A program made the translations under genes and the position numbers. From positions 1 through 6,350 of the forward strand of contig SCRB01000218.1 in the NCBI GenBank assembly GCA_004299545.1: 6,350 nucleotides of DNA. Reading direction: 5' to 3'. A model generated the notes under the pieces. The model worked only from the letters and a program-made list of their open reading frames with translations, made no database searches and had not been told where the DNA came from. This document shows positions 5,038-6,350 of the stretch, piece after piece (positions within the stretch are counted from its first letter, which is position 1; each line of letters starts with the position of its first letter). The DNA is from Rhizobiaceae bacterium. Its GTDB lineage: Bacteria; Pseudomonadota; Alphaproteobacteria; Rhizobiales; Rhizobiaceae.

Positions 5038-6350
5038 CTATTCCGCTGCCACCAGCCCGGCCAGTTCGCGGTTCTTCATCAGCTTGAAGACGATCGAATC
5101 CATCAGTGCCTGGAACGAGGCGTCGATGATGTTGTCCGACACCCCGACGGTCGACCAGCGGCCGCCCGTCCCGTCATGCGATTCGATCAGCACCCGCGTC
5201 ACCGCCTCGGTGCCGCCGTTCAGGATACGCACCTTGTAATCGACGAGTTCCAGATCGGCGATCTCGGCCTGGTACTGGCCGAGATCCTTCCTGAGCGCGA
5301 TGTCGAGCGCGTTGACCGGCCCGTGCCCTTCGGCAACCGACATGATCTCGCGGCCGTCCACCAGCACCTTCACGATCGCCTCCGAAACCGTCTTGACGCT
5401 TCCTCTCGCATCGTAGCGGCGCTCGACCATGCAGCGGAAGCTCTCAACCTTGAAGAAGGCCGGCACCTCGCCCAGCATGCGCCGCGCCAGAAGCTCGAAG
5501 CTCGCATCCGCGCCTTCATAGGCATAGCCTTCCGCCTCGCGCTCCTTGACCGTCTGGATCAGAGCGTCGAGCCTGGAATCGTCGCGCGCCACCTCGATGC
5601 CACGTCGGTTGAGTTCGGCGATGAAATTTGCCTTGCCGCCCTGGTCCGACACCATGATGCGGCGCCGGTTGCCGACCGTTTCGGGCGGTACGTGCTCATA
5701 GGTCTCCGGTTCCTTGGCGAGGGCGGAGGCATGGATGCCGGCCTTGGTGGCGAAAGCGGATGCGCCGACATAGGGCGCCTGCGCATGCGGCGCCCGGTTC
5801 AGAAGCTCGTCGAAACTGCGCGACAGCCGCACCAGGCCGGCAAGCTGGACGGCCGAAACGCCGGTTTCGAACCGATCAGCATAGGCCGGCTTCAGCATCA
5901 GAGTCGGGACGAGCGTGATGAGATTGGCGTTGCCGCAACGCTCGCCGATGCCGTTCAGCGTGCCCTGGATCTGGCGCACGCCGGCCTCGACCGCGGCGAG
6001 CGAGTTCGCCACCGCCTGGCCGGTATCGTCATGGGCGTGGATGCCGAGATTTTCACCGGGAATGCCGGACGCGATCACCTTTCCGACGATTTCCCTGACT
6101 TCCGCCGGCTGGGTACCGCCATTGGTATCGCACAGCACCACCCAGCGCGCGCCTGCATCATAGGCCGCGCGGGCGCAGGAAAGCGTATAGGCCGGATCGG
6201 CCTTGAAACCGTCGAAGAAATGCTCGCAATCGACCATAGCCTCCTTGCCGGCGGCACGCGCCGCCTCGACCGACGCTCCGATCGCGTCCAGATTCTCCTC
6301 GTTCGTGCAGCCGAGCGCGACGCGGACATGATAGGCCGAACTCTTGGCGA
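5038..6350 (-). CDS. cimA: (R)-citramalate synthase CimA, C-terminal part (5' end beyond window)
   Basis: A cytosolic enzyme of the HMGL-like/LeuA family, condensing pyruvate and acetyl-CoA to (R)-citramalate, the first step of the threonine-independent isoleucine route. About 436 residues are present. The frame stays open to the right edge, upstream of the internal ATG at 6237, reading ...AKSSAYHV...GKEAMVDCEHFFDG. Roughly 100 N-terminal residues should therefore lie outside the window. In this fragment, LCDTNGGT is at ~72-79, metal-binding HAHDD at ~104-108 and GIGERCGNANL at ~133-143, the catalytic-barrel signatures. The C-terminal ~140 residues form the LeuA-type regulatory domain, normally the site of isoleucine feedback. 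CEHFFDGFKADPAYTL and the overall form fit the long CimA type (TIGR00977-like) better than 2-isopropylmalate synthase. The TAG stop is at 5038. It converges on the LOG-family gene. Confidence 0.92.
   Translation of the reverse strand, partial: AKSSAYHVRVALGCTNEENLDAIGASVEAARAAGKEAMVDCEHFFDGFKADPAYTLSCARAAYDAGARWVVLCDTNGGTQPAEVREIVGKVIASGIPGENLGIHAHDDTGQAVANSLAAVEAGVRQIQGTLNGIGERCGNANLITLVPTLMLKPAYADRFETGVSAVQLAGLVRLSRSFDELLNRAPHAQAPYVGASAFATKAGIHASALAKEPETYEHVPPETVGNRRRIMVSDQGGKANFIAELNRRGIEVARDDSRLDALIQTVKEREAEGYAYEGADASFELLARRMLGEVPAFFKVESFRCMVERRYDARGSVKTVSEAIVKVLVDGREIMSVAEGHGPVNALDIALRKDLGQYQAEIADLELVDYKVRILNGGTEAVTRVLIESHDGTGGRWSTVGVSDNIIDASFQALMDSIVFKLMKNRELAGLVAAE

Overview
The window most resembles the chromosome of an alphaproteobacterium of the order Rhizobiales, probably Rhizobiaceae. 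It has high GC and strong third-position GC bias. The gene families are typical of that group: an Atm1-type exporter, a LysM envelope protein with a Pro/Ala-rich linker, and a long-form citramalate synthase. GC-rich palindromic repeats lie between genes. This placement rests on sequence style and remembered homologues, not on a search.

Left part, minus strand (21-2304): an ArsR-family regulator with a triple-Cys metal/thiol motif is followed by an Atm1-type half ABC transporter. The two reading frames overlap by 8 nt if the transporter starts at its GTG codon. Just upstream of the regulator lies a 27-bp near-perfect palindrome (2301-2327). It covers the predicted -10 box and the start codon, so it is probably the autoregulatory operator. 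The likely logic is a thiol or metal/metalloid sensor controlling export of glutathione-linked cargo.

Middle, minus strand (2368-3912): a membrane-anchored periplasmic protein of 514 aa with two beta-rich Ig-like segments, long disordered linkers and a C-terminal LysM domain. It ends 63 bp upstream of the regulator and probably acts on or near peptidoglycan.

Divergent intergenic region (3913-4199): two adjacent long palindromes of 77 and 79 bp share the termini CTAGTGG/CCACTAG and an inner ACATTTG/CAAATGT core. They fill most of the region between the LysM gene and the plus-strand gene to its right. An extended -10 on the minus strand lies just beyond them, so they may be transcribed as a structured leader of the LysM gene. 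This is the least explained structure in the window.

Right part: a LOG-family (TIGR00730-type) nucleoside-5'-monophosphate phosphoribohydrolase on the plus strand (4200-4808). Then comes a 229-bp convergent spacer holding a GC-rich, hairpin-forming repeat. Last is the C-terminal ~436 residues of (R)-citramalate synthase CimA on the minus strand (5038 to the right edge), whose 5' end lies outside the window. No tRNA, rRNA, CRISPR array, transposase or phage gene was seen. Apart from the paired palindromes and the regulator/operator/transporter module, the content looks like ordinary chromosomal housekeeping sequence.
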